A stretch of 64,000 nucleotides of DNA from Pseudomonas asturiensis (lineage in GTDB: Bacteria; Pseudomonadota; Gammaproteobacteria; Pseudomonadales; Pseudomonadaceae). Shown piece after piece: positions 34,661 to 43,725 of this stretch. Location: positions 62,001 through 126,000 of the forward strand of contig NZ_FRDA01000017.1 of NCBI RefSeq assembly GCF_900143095.1, written 5' to 3'. Position numbers and translations under genes: made by a program. Each line of letters begins with the position of its first letter. The stretch's first letter is position 1. The notes below the pieces were generated by a model. That model did no database searches. It was not told where the DNA came from and saw only the letters and a program-made list of their open reading frames with translations.

Positions 34661-35659
34661 ATGTCTGACGAATGGAAAGCGCCTGCCTCCCAAAGGGTGG
34701 ATGAGGCCGTTGACAGCAAGGAAGAGGCGAAAAGCTGGAAGTTGCTGGAAAAGACGCTGCTGGCCAGTGTTCAGGAGCAGCGTCGCGCGCGTCGTTGGGG
34801 GATCTTTTTCAAGCTCCTGACGTTTGCAGTGCTGTTCACGGTGCTCATCGTCCCGATGCTGGATCTAAGTGGTGGTGCCTCGCGCAGGGCCAGTCATACC
34901 GCCGTGGTCGATGTACAGGGCATGATCGCCGACAAGGAGCCTGCCAGTGCCGACAACATCATCACCGGGCTGCGGGCTGCATTCGAAGACGCCAAGACCA
35001 AGGGCGTGATTCTGAACATCAACAGCCCGGGCGGCAGCCCTGTGCAGTCAGGGTACGTTTACGACGAGATTCGTCGCCTGCGTGCGCAGAAGCCCGATAT
35101 CAAGGTATACGCGGTCATCAGTGATCTGGGCGCTTCCGGGGCTTATTACATTGCCAGTGCGGCGGATCAGATCTATGCCGACAAGGCGAGTTTGGTGGGC
35201 TCCATCGGCGTCACGGCGGCGGGTTTTGGTTTTGTCGGTGCGATGGAGAAGCTGGGTGTCGATCGCCGGACCTACACCTCTGGCGAGCACAAGGCTTTTC
35301 TTGATCCGTTCCAGCCGCAGAAGGCCGATGAGACGCAGTTCTGGCAGGGTGTGCTGGACACCACGCATCGTCAGTTCATTGCCAGCGTCAAGCAGGGTCG
35401 TGGCGAGCGTCTGAAGGACAAGGATCACCCAGAGCTGTTTTCCGGTCTGGTCTGGACCGGCGAGCAGGCAGTCGGGCTGGGTCTGGTGGACGGTCTGGGC
35501 AGTGCTGCCTACGTGGCGCGCGAGGTGATTGGCGAAAAGGATATGGTCGACTACACCGTTGAAGAGTCGCCTTTTGATCGCTTCTCCAAGAAGCTCGGGA
35601 CCAGCATTGCCGAGCGGCTGGCCATGCTGGCGGGCTTCAATGGTCCGACGCTGCGCTGA
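34661..35659 (+). CDS. sppA: Signal-peptide peptidase-like S49 protease (SppA/SohB type)
   Basis: A 332-residue single-domain S49 peptidase. One membrane helix at about 48-68 (FFKLLTFAVLFTVLIVPML) anchors it, with the catalytic domain in the periplasm. It carries GVILNINSPGGSPVQSG near 112, VISDLGASGAYYIASAAD with the nucleophile Ser near 155, and SLVGSIGVTAAGF with the region bearing the base. It is half the length of E. coli SppA, as usual for the short form. The ATG at 34661 follows GGAGCGAG. Confidence 0.92.
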   Translation: MSDEWKAPASQRVDEAVDSKEEAKSWKLLEKTLLASVQEQRRARRWGIFFKLLTFAVLFTVLIVPMLDLSGGASRRASHTAVVDVQGMIADKEPASADNIITGLRAAFEDAKTKGVILNINSPGGSPVQSGYVYDEIRRLRAQKPDIKVYAVISDLGASGAYYIASAADQIYADKASLVGSIGVTAAGFGFVGAMEKLGVDRRTYTSGEHKAFLDPFQPQKADETQFWQGVLDTTHRQFIASVKQGRGERLKDKDHPELFSGLVWTGEQAVGLGLVDGLGSAAYVAREVIGEKDMVDYTVEESPFDRFSKKLGTSIAERLAMLAGFNGPTLR

Positions 35660-35676
35660 TCGCACGCGCAGCCTGT

Positions 35677-35704
35677 AAAAAACCCGACGCGCGTCGGGTT
35701 TTTT
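35677..35704. terminator. Bidirectional terminator between sppA and maf
   Basis: AAAACCCGAC/GTCGGGTTTT with loop GCGC, with A and T runs on either side; serves both convergent genes. Confidence 0.92.
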
Positions 35705-35713
35705 CTTGCTGGA

Positions 35714-36292
35714 TCAGGGAAGGGGGATTCCTTCCTTTATTAGCATGTCCACCAGTCGGATCAGTGGCAGGCCGATCAGGCTGGTGGCGTCACTGCCTTC
35801 GGTGGCGCGAAACAGGCTCACACCCAGGCCCTCAGCCTTGAAGCTGCCTGCGCAGTCGAAAGGCTGCTCCGCGTGCAGGTAGCGCTCGATGCTGGCGTTG
35901 TCGAGTTTGCGCATGTGGACCGTGAAGGGAACGCAGTCCACCTGGCAGACGCCGGTCTTGCTGTTAAGCAGGGCCAGGCCGGTCAGGAAGGTCACGCTGT
36001 TGCCGCTGGCGGCGGACAGTTGCTCCAGTGCGCGCTCGAAGGTATGAGGTTTGCCGAGTATCTGATCGCCGAGCACGGCCACCTGGTCCGAGCCGATGAT
36101 CAGATGGTCGCAATGCTCACTCGCAAGCGCCTGTGCCTTCTTCTGTGCGAGGCGCTTCACCAGTTCCAGAGCGGGCTCGCCAGGGCGTCTGCTTTCATCG
36201 ACATCAGGCGATTTGCAGGTGAACGGCAAGCGCAGTCGGGTGAGCAGTTCGCGGCGATAAATCGAGCTGGAAGCTAGAAGCAGGGAAGGCAT
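35714..36292 (-). CDS. yceF: Maf-family nucleotide pyrophosphatase (YceF subfamily)
   Basis: A 192-residue Maf protein, the length of the YceF subfamily that hydrolyses 7-methyl-GTP in E. coli. Motifs: LLASSSIYRRELLTRL at 4-19, PDVDESRRPGE near 34, IIGSDQVAVLG with the catalytic Asp near 70, and FDCAGSFKAEGLG, the substrate-contacting loop, near 145. ATG 36292 matches homologues. It diverges from yceD, with a promoter region of about 106 bases between them. It is the only leftward gene between rne and the RgsA locus. Confidence 0.92.
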   Translation of the reverse strand: MPSLLLASSSIYRRELLTRLRLPFTCKSPDVDESRRPGEPALELVKRLAQKKAQALASEHCDHLIIGSDQVAVLGDQILGKPHTFERALEQLSAASGNSVTFLTGLALLNSKTGVCQVDCVPFTVHMRKLDNASIERYLHAEQPFDCAGSFKAEGLGVSLFRATEGSDATSLIGLPLIRLVDMLIKEGIPLP

Positions 36293-36398
36293 GCGATTCT
36301 CCATGGGCTGAGCGCAGATTCTAATGATCCATCGGAGTTGCGAACAGGCCTGAATTTCCTTTGACATGCCAAGGGGGCATCCCTAGAATGCTGCGCCT

Positions 36399-36926
36399 AT
36401 GTTGAATGACCCGATTCCACCTCACGTTGACCCGCGCAAATTGGCTGATCGCGGCACTACCCTTCAGGGCGAAGTGCTGCTGGCCGATTTGGAGAGACTC
36501 TGCGACCCGCTTGCCGACAATGTCGGTACGGTGCAGGCCAAATTCATTTTCGAGCGTGACGAACGCCGTTCGGTGGTTATCCACAGTGCGATAGATGTCT
36601 CGGTCAAGATGGTTTGCCAGCGTTGTCTTGAGCTGGTCACCCTGCCGATCCACAGCGAATGCAGTTACGCTGTGGTGAAGGAGGGTGCGAATACCCAGTC
36701 GTTACCGAAAGGTTATGACGTGCTGGAACTGGGCGAAGATCCATTGGATCTGCTGGCACTGATCGAGGAGGAGCTTTTGCTCGCCTTGCCCATCGTGCCT
36801 GCTCATCATCCGGAAGAATGCCAGCAACCGGCGGGTCTCGATGAGCCCGAACCGAGCGTGGACGAGGTGACACGGTCCAACCCGTTCAGTGTATTGGCGC
36901 AGTTAAAGCGTGACCCAAACGTTTAG
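36399..36926 (+). CDS. yceD: YceD / DUF177 family protein
   Basis: A 175-residue DUF177 protein found upstream of rpmF in most bacteria and linked to 23S rRNA maturation. The core is VKMVCQRCLELVTLPI near residue 70, with the CxxC pair, then an acidic helix with EDPLDLLALIEEELLLALP. The C-terminus NPFSVLAQLKRD is typical. rpmF starts 13 bases after its stop. Confidence 0.93.
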   Translation: MLNDPIPPHVDPRKLADRGTTLQGEVLLADLERLCDPLADNVGTVQAKFIFERDERRSVVIHSAIDVSVKMVCQRCLELVTLPIHSECSYAVVKEGANTQSLPKGYDVLELGEDPLDLLALIEEELLLALPIVPAHHPEECQQPAGLDEPEPSVDEVTRSNPFSVLAQLKRDPNV

Positions 36927-36939
36927 GAGTTAATCAATT

Positions 36940-37122
36940 ATGGCTGTTCAGCAGAACAAAAAATCCCGCTCTGCCCGTGACATGCGTCGTTCGCACGACG
37001 CTCTTGAGGCAAGCACTCTGTCGGTAGAAAAGACCACTGGTGAAGTTCACCTGCGTCACCACGTATCGCCAGAAGGCGTATACCGTGGTCGTAAAGTGAT
37101 CGACAAGGGCGCTGACGAGTAA
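36940..37122 (+). CDS. rpmF: 50S ribosomal protein L32
   Basis: A 60-residue L32 protein: [20 protein letters not shown] at the start, then LHHHVSP-type [17 protein letters not shown] at the end. It is the cysteine-free (zinc-independent) form. AGGAG precedes the ATG. plsX starts five bases after the stop, the common rpmF-plsX arrangement. Confidence 0.98.
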
Positions 37123-37126
37123 TTTC

Positions 37127-38149
37127 TTGTCCGCTCCGATCATTGCGATCGACGCAATGGGCGGGGACTTCGGTCCCCGCAACATTGTTCAGGCAAGCCT
37201 CGCGTGCCTGACTGCTACGCCCTCGCTTCATCTGGCCCTTGTCGGCCAAGCCTCCCTGATTGAAGAACTGATCGCCCGCCAGTCTGGTGTGGATCGCTCG
37301 CGCCTGCAGATTATCAATGCTGACGAAGTCATCACCATGGATGAGCCGCCTGCGCAGGCGTTGCGCGGGAAGCCGGATTCCTCGATGCGCGTTGCGCTGG
37401 AGCTGGTTGCCAGCGGTCAGGCGCAGGCCTGCGTCAGTGCGGGCAATACCGGTGCATTGATGGCGCTGTCGCGGTTTGTGCTCAAGACGTTGCCGGGTAT
37501 CGACCGTCCGGCAATGATTGCTGCCATTCCGACACGCGCGGGCTATTGTCAGTTGCTGGATCTGGGTGCCAATGTCGATTGCAGCGCCGAAACGCTATAT
37601 CAGTTCGCGGTCATGGGCTCGGTGATGGCTGAGACGCTGGGTATTGTCAGGCCCAGGGTGGCCTTGCTCAATGTCGGCACCGAAGACATCAAGGGCAATC
37701 AGCAGGTCAAGCGGGCGGCCAGTCTGCTGCAGGCAGCTCCGGGGCTCAATTACATCGGCTATGTCGAAGGTGATGGTGTGTACCGTGGGGAGGCGGATGT
37801 GGTGGTGTGCGACGGCTTTGTCGGCAACGTGCTGCTCAAGTCCAGCGAGGGGCTCGCCTCCATGATCGCTGCCCGGATCGAGATGCTGTTCAGTCGCAAT
37901 CTGCTGACCAAGGCTGTGGGCGCACTGGCGCTGCCGTTGTTGAAGCGTCTGCAGGCCGATCTGGCACCTGCCCGTCATAATGGAGCGAGCTTGCTGGGCT
38001 TGCAGGGTATTGTCGTGAAGAGCCATGGCTCCGCGAGTGCTCAGGGGTTTCAGAGTGCGATCAACCGTGCGTTGATCGAAACCCGCGAGAACCAGCCTCA
38101 GCGGCTGCGTGGGCAGCTTGAGGCCTTGCTTCAGAACGACCGGGTCTGA
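37127..38149 (+). CDS. plsX: Phosphate acyltransferase PlsX
   Basis: A 340-residue enzyme converting acyl-ACP to acyl-phosphate for phospholipid synthesis. Motifs: IAIDAMGGDFGPRNIVQ near 6, SAGNTGALMALSRF near 103, LLDLGANVDCSAETLYQFA near 145, and CDGFVGNVLLKSSEG near 228. The start is a TTG (37127), four bases past the rpmF stop. fabH is absent downstream, as in other pseudomonads. Confidence 0.96.
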   Translation: MSAPIIAIDAMGGDFGPRNIVQASLACLTATPSLHLALVGQASLIEELIARQSGVDRSRLQIINADEVITMDEPPAQALRGKPDSSMRVALELVASGQAQACVSAGNTGALMALSRFVLKTLPGIDRPAMIAAIPTRAGYCQLLDLGANVDCSAETLYQFAVMGSVMAETLGIVRPRVALLNVGTEDIKGNQQVKRAASLLQAAPGLNYIGYVEGDGVYRGEADVVVCDGFVGNVLLKSSEGLASMIAARIEMLFSRNLLTKAVGALALPLLKRLQADLAPARHNGASLLGLQGIVVKSHGSASAQGFQSAINRALIETRENQPQRLRGQLEALLQNDRV

Positions 38150-38164
38150 AAATGTGACGCATTA

Positions 38165-38192
38165 GACTGCCCGGTCATCCAACCGAGCAGTC
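38165..38192 (+). terminator. Hairpin in the plsX-fabD gap
   Basis: GACTGC/GCAGTC and CGG/CCG arms around an eight-base loop, with one mismatch. A weak T-rich tract follows. It may attenuate transcription between plsX and fabD. Confidence 0.4.
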
Positions 38193-38263
38193 ATGTAATT
38201 TTGAATACCGTGTTTGGCCATGCCGAACGCATTTTTTGTGACAACCATTCAGGGGCTTGTTAA

Positions 38264-39202
38264 ATGTCTGCATCCCTCGCATTCGTATTTCCGGGTCAAG
38301 GATCGCAATCGCTGGGCATGCTTGCCGGGCAGGCCGAGCAGCATCCGTTGATCCTCGATACTTTTGAACAGGCGTCCGATGCGCTGGGCTATGACCTCTG
38401 GGCACTGACTCAGGCTGGTCCTGCCGAACTGCTGAATCAGACCGACAAGACTCAGCCTGCCATTCTGACTGCCTCCGTCGCGTTGTGGCATGTCTGGCTG
38501 GCGGAAGGCGGCGCGATTCCCGCCTTTGTCGCGGGCCATAGTCTGGGTGAGTACAGCGCGCTGGTTGCAGCGCAGAGCCTGAGCCTGGCCGACGCGGTCA
38601 AGCTCGTCGAGCGCCGTGGCCAGTTGATGCAGGAAGCGGTTCCTGCCGGTCAGGGCGGGATGGCTGCCATTCTGGGTCTGGACGATGCCGATGTCATTGC
38701 AGCCTGCGCCGAAGCGGCTCAGGGCGATGTAGTCAGTGCGGTGAATTTCAACTCGCCGGGCCAGGTCGTGATCGCAGGATCCGCTGAGGCGGTGAAGCGC
38801 GCCATGGAGCTGTGCAAGGCACGGGGCGCCAAGCGTGCATTGCCGTTGCCAGTCAGCGTTCCTTCGCATTGCGAATTGATGCGTCCGGCCGCCGAGCGCT
38901 TTGCCCAGTCCATCGAGGCCATTGAATGGCAGGCCCCCGAGATTGCTCTGGTGCAGAACGTCAGCGCCAGTGCGGTAAGTGATCTGGAGACGCTCAAGCG
39001 AGATTTGCTGGAGCAGTTGTACAAGCCGGTTCGCTGGGTGGAATCCATCCAGTGCCTGGCAAGCCGTGGTGCAACCCAGTTGGTGGAGTGTGGGCCGGGC
39101 AAGGTGCTTACCGGTCTGAACAAGCGTTGCGCCGAGGGCGTGACTACTTACAACCTGGATACCCCAGATGCCTTTGCCGCCGCGCGTGCGGCACTGGCCT
39201 GA
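38264..39202 (+). CDS. fabD: Malonyl-CoA:ACP transacylase
   Basis: A 312-residue enzyme that loads malonyl groups on ACP. It has FVFPGQGSQSLGML at the N-terminus, the nucleophile Ser93 in GHSLGEYSAL, the Arg in LVERRGQLMQEAV near 120, and the catalytic His in PVSVPSHCELM near 202. The length matches the family. It precedes fabG by 15 bases. Confidence 0.97.
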   Translation: MSASLAFVFPGQGSQSLGMLAGQAEQHPLILDTFEQASDALGYDLWALTQAGPAELLNQTDKTQPAILTASVALWHVWLAEGGAIPAFVAGHSLGEYSALVAAQSLSLADAVKLVERRGQLMQEAVPAGQGGMAAILGLDDADVIAACAEAAQGDVVSAVNFNSPGQVVIAGSAEAVKRAMELCKARGAKRALPLPVSVPSHCELMRPAAERFAQSIEAIEWQAPEIALVQNVSASAVSDLETLKRDLLEQLYKPVRWVESIQCLASRGATQLVECGPGKVLTGLNKRCAEGVTTYNLDTPDAFAAARAALA

Positions 39203-39217
39203 TTAGGAGAAGCCTGC

Positions 39218-39961
39218 ATGAGCCTGCAAGGTAAAGTTGCACTGGTGACTGGTGCCAGCCGTGGTATTGGTCAAGCCATTGCCCTGGAGTTGGGACGCAA
39301 TGGTGCTGTGGTCGTGGGGACTGCGACTTCCGAGTCCGGTGCCGAGCGTATCAGCGCGGCGTTCAAGGAGGCCGGCATCGAAGGTTTCGGCCTGATGCTG
39401 GATGTGTGCAGCGCCGAGTCGGTCGACTCGGTTCTGTCGACCATTCAGGAGCGTGTCGGTGCGCCGTTGATTCTGGTCAATAACGCGGGCATCACTCGCG
39501 ATAACCTGATGATGCGCATGAAAGACGACGAATGGTATGACGTCGTCAACACCAACCTCAACAGTCTGTTCCGCCTTTCCAAGGGCGTACTGCGCGGTAT
39601 GACCAAGGCTCGCTGGGGTCGTATCATCAGCATTGGTTCCGTAGTGGGTGCCATGGGCAATGCCGGTCAAGTAAACTATGCTTCCGCGAAGGCCGGGCTG
39701 GAAGGTTTCAGTCGTGCTCTTGCCCGTGAAGTGGGTTCGCGTGCCGTGACCGTGAACTCGGTAGCGCCAGGTTTCATTGATACAGATATGACCCGTGAGC
39801 TGCCGGAAGCACAGCGCCAGTCCCTGATCACCCAGATCCCTCTGGGCCGTCTGGGGCAGGCACAGGAAATCGCCAACGTGGTTTCCTTCCTTGCATCCGA
39901 AGGAGCGGGTTACGTGACCGGGGCGACAATCCCGGTCAACGGCGGCATGTACATGAGCTGA
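39218..39961 (+). CDS. fabG: 3-oxoacyl-ACP reductase
   Basis: A 247-residue SDR enzyme of fatty-acid elongation. NADPH-binding GASRGIGQ at 13-20, NNAGITRDNLMMRM near 88, catalytic Tyr154 and Lys158 in NYASAKAG, and NSVAPGFIDTDMT. AGGAG precedes the ATG. Together with fabD and acpP it forms the usual fab cluster. Confidence 0.97.
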   Translation: MSLQGKVALVTGASRGIGQAIALELGRNGAVVVGTATSESGAERISAAFKEAGIEGFGLMLDVCSAESVDSVLSTIQERVGAPLILVNNAGITRDNLMMRMKDDEWYDVVNTNLNSLFRLSKGVLRGMTKARWGRIISIGSVVGAMGNAGQVNYASAKAGLEGFSRALAREVGSRAVTVNSVAPGFIDTDMTRELPEAQRQSLITQIPLGRLGQAQEIANVVSFLASEGAGYVTGATIPVNGGMYMS

Positions 39962-40069
39962 ATGTGACGATCTGTTTCAAAAAAATGTCATACGATCTGT
40001 CTAAAATCCGTTATAAAGCTGCAATCTATAAATAGGTAAACGGGCGGTTGGGCAAGGGGGGAGAGCGTT

Positions 40070-40138
40070 ATGCTTGAAAAACGTAAAACCTCTTCTATAC
40101 ACTTACCTTCTGGCCAGATGCCTGAATATTTCCACTAG
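40070..40138 (+). CDS. Small ORF in the acpP leader (candidate leader peptide)
   Basis: A 22-codon ORF beginning MLEKRKTSS, with GGGAG six bases before its ATG. Its TAG stop (40136-40138) overlaps the AGGAG (40137-40141) that is the best ribosome site for acpP. This layout would let translation of the small ORF influence acpP. It has no similarity I can name, and could be chance. Confidence 0.35.
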   Translation: MLEKRKTSSIHLPSGQMPEYFH

Positions 40139-40153
40139 GAGTTAAAACTAGGT

Positions 40154-40393
40154 ATGAGCACCATCGAAGAGCGCGTCAAGAAAATCGTTGCCGAGCAACT
40201 TGGCGTCAAGGAAGAAGAGGTTGTCAACACTGCTTCTTTCGTTGAAGACCTGGGCGCTGACTCCCTGGACACCGTTGAGCTGGTTATGGCTCTGGAAGAG
40301 GAATTCGAGACCGAAATCCCTGACGAAGAAGCGGAAAAGATCACTACCGTTCAAGCTGCTATCGATTACGTTAACGGCCACCAGGCTGCTTAA
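40154..40393 (+). CDS. acpP: Acyl carrier protein
   Basis: A 79-residue acidic ACP. Ser37 in GADSLDTVELVMALEEEF is the 4'-phosphopantetheine site. The protein carries growing acyl chains for fatty acid, lipid A and other pathways. AGGAG is 12 bases from the ATG, unusually far, and overlaps the stop of a small upstream ORF. A strong terminator follows, so acpP can be made in excess over fabF. Confidence 0.99.
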   Translation: MSTIEERVKKIVAEQLGVKEEEVVNTASFVEDLGADSLDTVELVMALEEEFETEIPDEEAEKITTVQAAIDYVNGHQAA

Positions 40394-40422
40394 GATTCGT
40401 AATCGCTGCTTGCTGTCACGGG

Positions 40423-40457
40423 AAAACCGCACTGCTTTAATCGGCGTGCGGTTTTTT
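40423..40457 (+). terminator. Rho-independent terminator after acpP
   Basis: AAAACCGCAC (40423-40432) pairs with GTGCGGTTTT (40446-40455), followed by Ts. It separates the very abundant acpP message from fabF. Confidence 0.9.
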
Positions 40458-40506
40458 CTTTAAAAAACGTTGTGATGTTCCGTTAACGAGAGAAAAGGAG
40501 AGTCCT

Positions 40507-41751
40507 GTGTCGCGTAGACGCGTCGTGGTCACCGGGATGGGCATGCTGTCGCCACTGGGTAATGATGTGCCCAGCAGTTGGCAAGGCATTCTGGCGGGCC
40601 GCAGTGGCATTGGCCTTATCGAGCACACGGATCTGTCTGCCTTCACCACCCGCTTCGGCGGCTCGGTCAAGGGATTCAACGTGGAAGAGTACCTGGCGCC
40701 CAAAGAAGCGCGTCGGCTCGATCTTTTCATTCAATACGGACTTGCTGCCAGCTTTCAGGCTGTGCGCAACGCGGGTCTGGAAGTCACCGACGCAAACCGC
40801 GAGCGCATTGGCGTTGCCATGGGATCGGGTATCGGTGGTCTGACCAACATCGAAAACAGCAGCCGCCTGCTGCACGAGCAGGGGCCGGGGAGGATTTCTC
40901 CGTTCTTCGTGCCAGGCTCGATCATCAATATGATTTCCGGTTTCCTGTCCATCCATCTGGGCGCACAGGGACCCAACTACGCCATTGCTACGGCCTGTAC
41001 CACGGCCACTCACTGCATCGGCATGGCGGCGCGCAATATCGCCTACGACGAAGCCGACGTCATGATCGCCGGTGGTGCTGAGATGGCGGCCTGCGGTCTG
41101 GGGCTGGGTGGTTTTGGCGCGGCGCGTGCGCTTTCCACCCGCAATGATGATCCGACACGTGCCAGCCGTCCCTGGGACAAGGGTCGTGACGGTTTCGTTC
41201 TGTCCGACGGTGCCGGCGCGATGGTTCTGGAAGAACTGGAGCACGCAAAAGCCCGTGGCGCGACCATCTACGCCGAATTGGTAGGTTTCGGGATGAGTGG
41301 TGATGCTTACCACATGACTTCGCCACCGGATGACGGTGCGGGTGCAGCTCGGTGTATCGTCAACGCTCTGCGCGATGCCAAGGTCAATCCTGATCAGGTG
41401 CAGTACATCAACGCACACGGCACCTCCACGCCTGCTGGCGACCTGGCGGAAGCTTCTGCGATCAAGAGTGTCTTTGGCGATCACGCTTATAAGCTGGCGG
41501 TCAGCTCCACCAAATCGATGACTGGCCACCTGCTCGGTGCAGCGGGCGCAGTCGAGGCGATCTTCAGTGTACTGGCGCTGGTTGATCAGGTCGCTCCGCC
41601 GACCATCAACCTGGACGAGCCGGGCGAAGGTTGCGATCTGGACTTCGTGCCTCACGAAGCCCGCCGCATGCCGATTGACGTCGTACTCTCGAACTCCTTC
41701 GGGTTCGGTGGCACCAATGGCTCGCTGGTGTTTCGCCGGTTAGCTGACTAA
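40507..41751 (+). CDS. fabF: 3-oxoacyl-ACP synthase II
   Basis: A 414-residue condensing enzyme (KASII). Catalytic Cys164 in IATACTTATHCIG, His in INAHGTSTPAGD near 304 and His in KSMTGHLLGAAGAVEA near 341, and the C-terminal NSFGFGGTNGSLVF. The start is GTG 40507 with AAGGAGAG. pabC begins at its last base. Confidence 0.97.
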   Translation: MSRRRVVVTGMGMLSPLGNDVPSSWQGILAGRSGIGLIEHTDLSAFTTRFGGSVKGFNVEEYLAPKEARRLDLFIQYGLAASFQAVRNAGLEVTDANRERIGVAMGSGIGGLTNIENSSRLLHEQGPGRISPFFVPGSIINMISGFLSIHLGAQGPNYAIATACTTATHCIGMAARNIAYDEADVMIAGGAEMAACGLGLGGFGAARALSTRNDDPTRASRPWDKGRDGFVLSDGAGAMVLEELEHAKARGATIYAELVGFGMSGDAYHMTSPPDDGAGAARCIVNALRDAKVNPDQVQYINAHGTSTPAGDLAEASAIKSVFGDHAYKLAVSSTKSMTGHLLGAAGAVEAIFSVLALVDQVAPPTINLDEPGEGCDLDFVPHEARRMPIDVVLSNSFGFGGTNGSLVFRRLAD

Positions 41752-42566
41752 TGCTCGGCTGGATCGACGGTTGCCCGGCCGATACCGTGTCCTTGAAGGA
41801 CAGAGGTCTGGCCTACGGCGACGGTGTGTTTGAGACCGTTGCCGTTAAAGCGGGGCAGCCGTTGATGTTCGAGCGACATCTGCAACGCCTTGAGACTGCC
41901 TGTCAGCGCCTGGCGATTCCGGTCGATAAGGCGCTGGTGCGTACTGAAATGACCCGTTTCGCAGGCCAGCTCGGTGAGGGCGTCATGAAGCTGATCCTGA
42001 CCCGAGGCGACAGCCAGCGCGGTTACGGCCCGGCCCCCGATACCCAGTCACGGCGAATCCTGCAGGGTGGTCCGGCGCCCCTATACCCGGCTGCGCATGC
42101 CGATACCGGTGTTCGCCTGTTTCCTTGCAAGACCCGTCTGGCCGAGCAGCCGCTGCTGGCAGGCCTCAAGCACCTGAACCGTCTTGAGCAAGTGTTGGCG
42201 CGCTCGGAATGGCAGGACACCGAGCATGCCGAAGGACTGGTCTGCGATACGTCAGGCCGTCTGATCGAGGGTGTTTACAGCAATCTGTTTCTGGTGTCGG
42301 AGGGGCGATTACTGACCGCTGACCTGAGTCGATGTGGCGTCGCTGGCGTGATGCGCGCCGAATTGCTGGATCAGGCACGAACCCTGGGCGTCGCTGTCGA
42401 TATCCGTGATCTGTACGCGTCTGACCTCGCGCAGGCTGACGAAGTGTTCCTGTGCAACAGCGTTTATGGCATCTGGCCGGTGTGCGGTTTCGAACACCTC
42501 GGCTGGCCCGTTGGCCCGCTGACCCGTAAACTGCAAGGCATTGCTCGCGCCCTTCTGGATATCTGA
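41751..42566 (+). CDS. pabC: 4-amino-4-deoxychorismate lyase
   Basis: A 271-residue PLP class IV enzyme that makes p-aminobenzoate for folate. RGLAYGDGVFETV near 22, the PLP Lys in LKHLNRLEQVLAR near 140, and EGVYSNLFLV and DLAQADEVFLCNSVYGIWPV later. The fabF stop overlaps its start by one base, and mltG starts four bases after its stop. Confidence 0.93.
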   Translation: MLGWIDGCPADTVSLKDRGLAYGDGVFETVAVKAGQPLMFERHLQRLETACQRLAIPVDKALVRTEMTRFAGQLGEGVMKLILTRGDSQRGYGPAPDTQSRRILQGGPAPLYPAAHADTGVRLFPCKTRLAEQPLLAGLKHLNRLEQVLARSEWQDTEHAEGLVCDTSGRLIEGVYSNLFLVSEGRLLTADLSRCGVAGVMRAELLDQARTLGVAVDIRDLYASDLAQADEVFLCNSVYGIWPVCGFEHLGWPVGPLTRKLQGIARALLDI

Positions 42567-42569
42567 TTC

Positions 42570-43706
42570 GTGATCCGAAAAATATTCGTGTTGCTGGAAA
42601 CCGCTGTCGTCCTGGCAGGCCTGGCGCTGGGTTTTGCGTTCTGGCAACAGTATCAAGCGTTGCATCAGCCGCTTGAGGTCGCTCAGGAACAATTGCTGGA
42701 TGTGCCAGCCGGTTCGACGCCGACCGGCGTCCTCAACCGACTGCAGGCCGACGGCGTCATCAAGGATGCCTTCTGGTTGCGCCTGTACTGGCGCTTCAAT
42801 CTGTCCGGCCAACCGCTTCATAGCGGCGAATACCGGATGGTCCCGGGCATGGACGTGAACGCCTTGTTCGGCGTCTGGAAGCGCAAGGAAGTCGTGCAGT
42901 ACAGCCTCACGCTGGTCGAAGGCTGGAACTTTCGTCAGGTTCGCGCGGCGCTGTCCAGACAGGTCAAGCTCGATCAGACGCTGGCAGGCCTGAGTGATGC
43001 CGAGCTGATGAAGAAAATCGGCCACCCGGACGTATTTCCCGAAGGCCGTTTCTTCCCGGACACTTATCGCTACGTACGCGGCATGACCGATGCCGAGTTG
43101 CTCAAGCAAGCCTACAGTCGTCTGGAAGAGGTGCTTGACGAAGAGTGGGCTGCTCGCGCTGCAGACGTGCCATATGCCGATCCCTATCAGGCGCTGATCA
43201 TGGCGTCTCTGGTCGAAAAGGAAACCGGTGTACCGCAGGAACGCGGGCAGATTGCCGGTGTGTTCGTGCGACGCCTCAAACTCGGCATGCAGTTGCAGAC
43301 CGATCCGACCGTGATCTACGGCATGGGCGAGCGCTATAACGGCAAGCTCACTCGAGCCAATCTGAAAGAGGCGACGCCTTACAACACGTACGTGATTGCC
43401 GGGATGCCGCCGACGCCCATCTCGTTGGTCGGACGTGAAGCGATTCATGCCGCGCTCAATCCGGTGGCGGGTGAGAGTTTGTACTTTGTCGCCAAAGGTG
43501 ACGGCAGCCACGTCTTCTCTGCTGATCTGGATGCCCATAACGCTGCTGTCCGCGAATACCAGATCAAGCGACGTGCCGACTACCGCTCCAGCCCGGCACC
43601 GATTCCGGCCCCGGTACCGACCTCTGCGCCCGAGCCCGATCCGGCCTCCTCAGAGCCCGCGCCTGCTGTGCCGGACCCCTCGCAAAGCGAGTCCGGCTCG
43701 CAATGA
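42570..43706 (+). CDS. mltG: Endolytic murein transglycosylase MltG
   Basis: A 378-residue YceG-family enzyme that cuts nascent glycan strands. One N-terminal membrane helix (about 5-22), a LysM-like part, and the catalytic domain with ALIMASLVEKETG; the Glu near 216 is the counterpart of E. coli E218. IYGMGERYNGKLTR and TPYNTYVIAGMPPTPIS are conserved family blocks. A proline-rich tail (about 345-378, APVPTSAPEPDPASSEPAP) is longer than in E. coli. The start is GTG 42570. Confidence 0.94.
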   Translation: MIRKIFVLLETAVVLAGLALGFAFWQQYQALHQPLEVAQEQLLDVPAGSTPTGVLNRLQADGVIKDAFWLRLYWRFNLSGQPLHSGEYRMVPGMDVNALFGVWKRKEVVQYSLTLVEGWNFRQVRAALSRQVKLDQTLAGLSDAELMKKIGHPDVFPEGRFFPDTYRYVRGMTDAELLKQAYSRLEEVLDEEWAARAADVPYADPYQALIMASLVEKETGVPQERGQIAGVFVRRLKLGMQLQTDPTVIYGMGERYNGKLTRANLKEATPYNTYVIAGMPPTPISLVGREAIHAALNPVAGESLYFVAKGDGSHVFSADLDAHNAAVREYQIKRRADYRSSPAPIPAPVPTSAPEPDPASSEPAPAVPDPSQSESGSQ

Positions 43707-43725
43707 ATATGACTAAGGATTATCT

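Noticed and set aside
37127..38264. Missing fabH between plsX and fabD as an anomaly
   Set aside because: Pseudomonads normally lack fabH here, so this is not unusual for the lineage.
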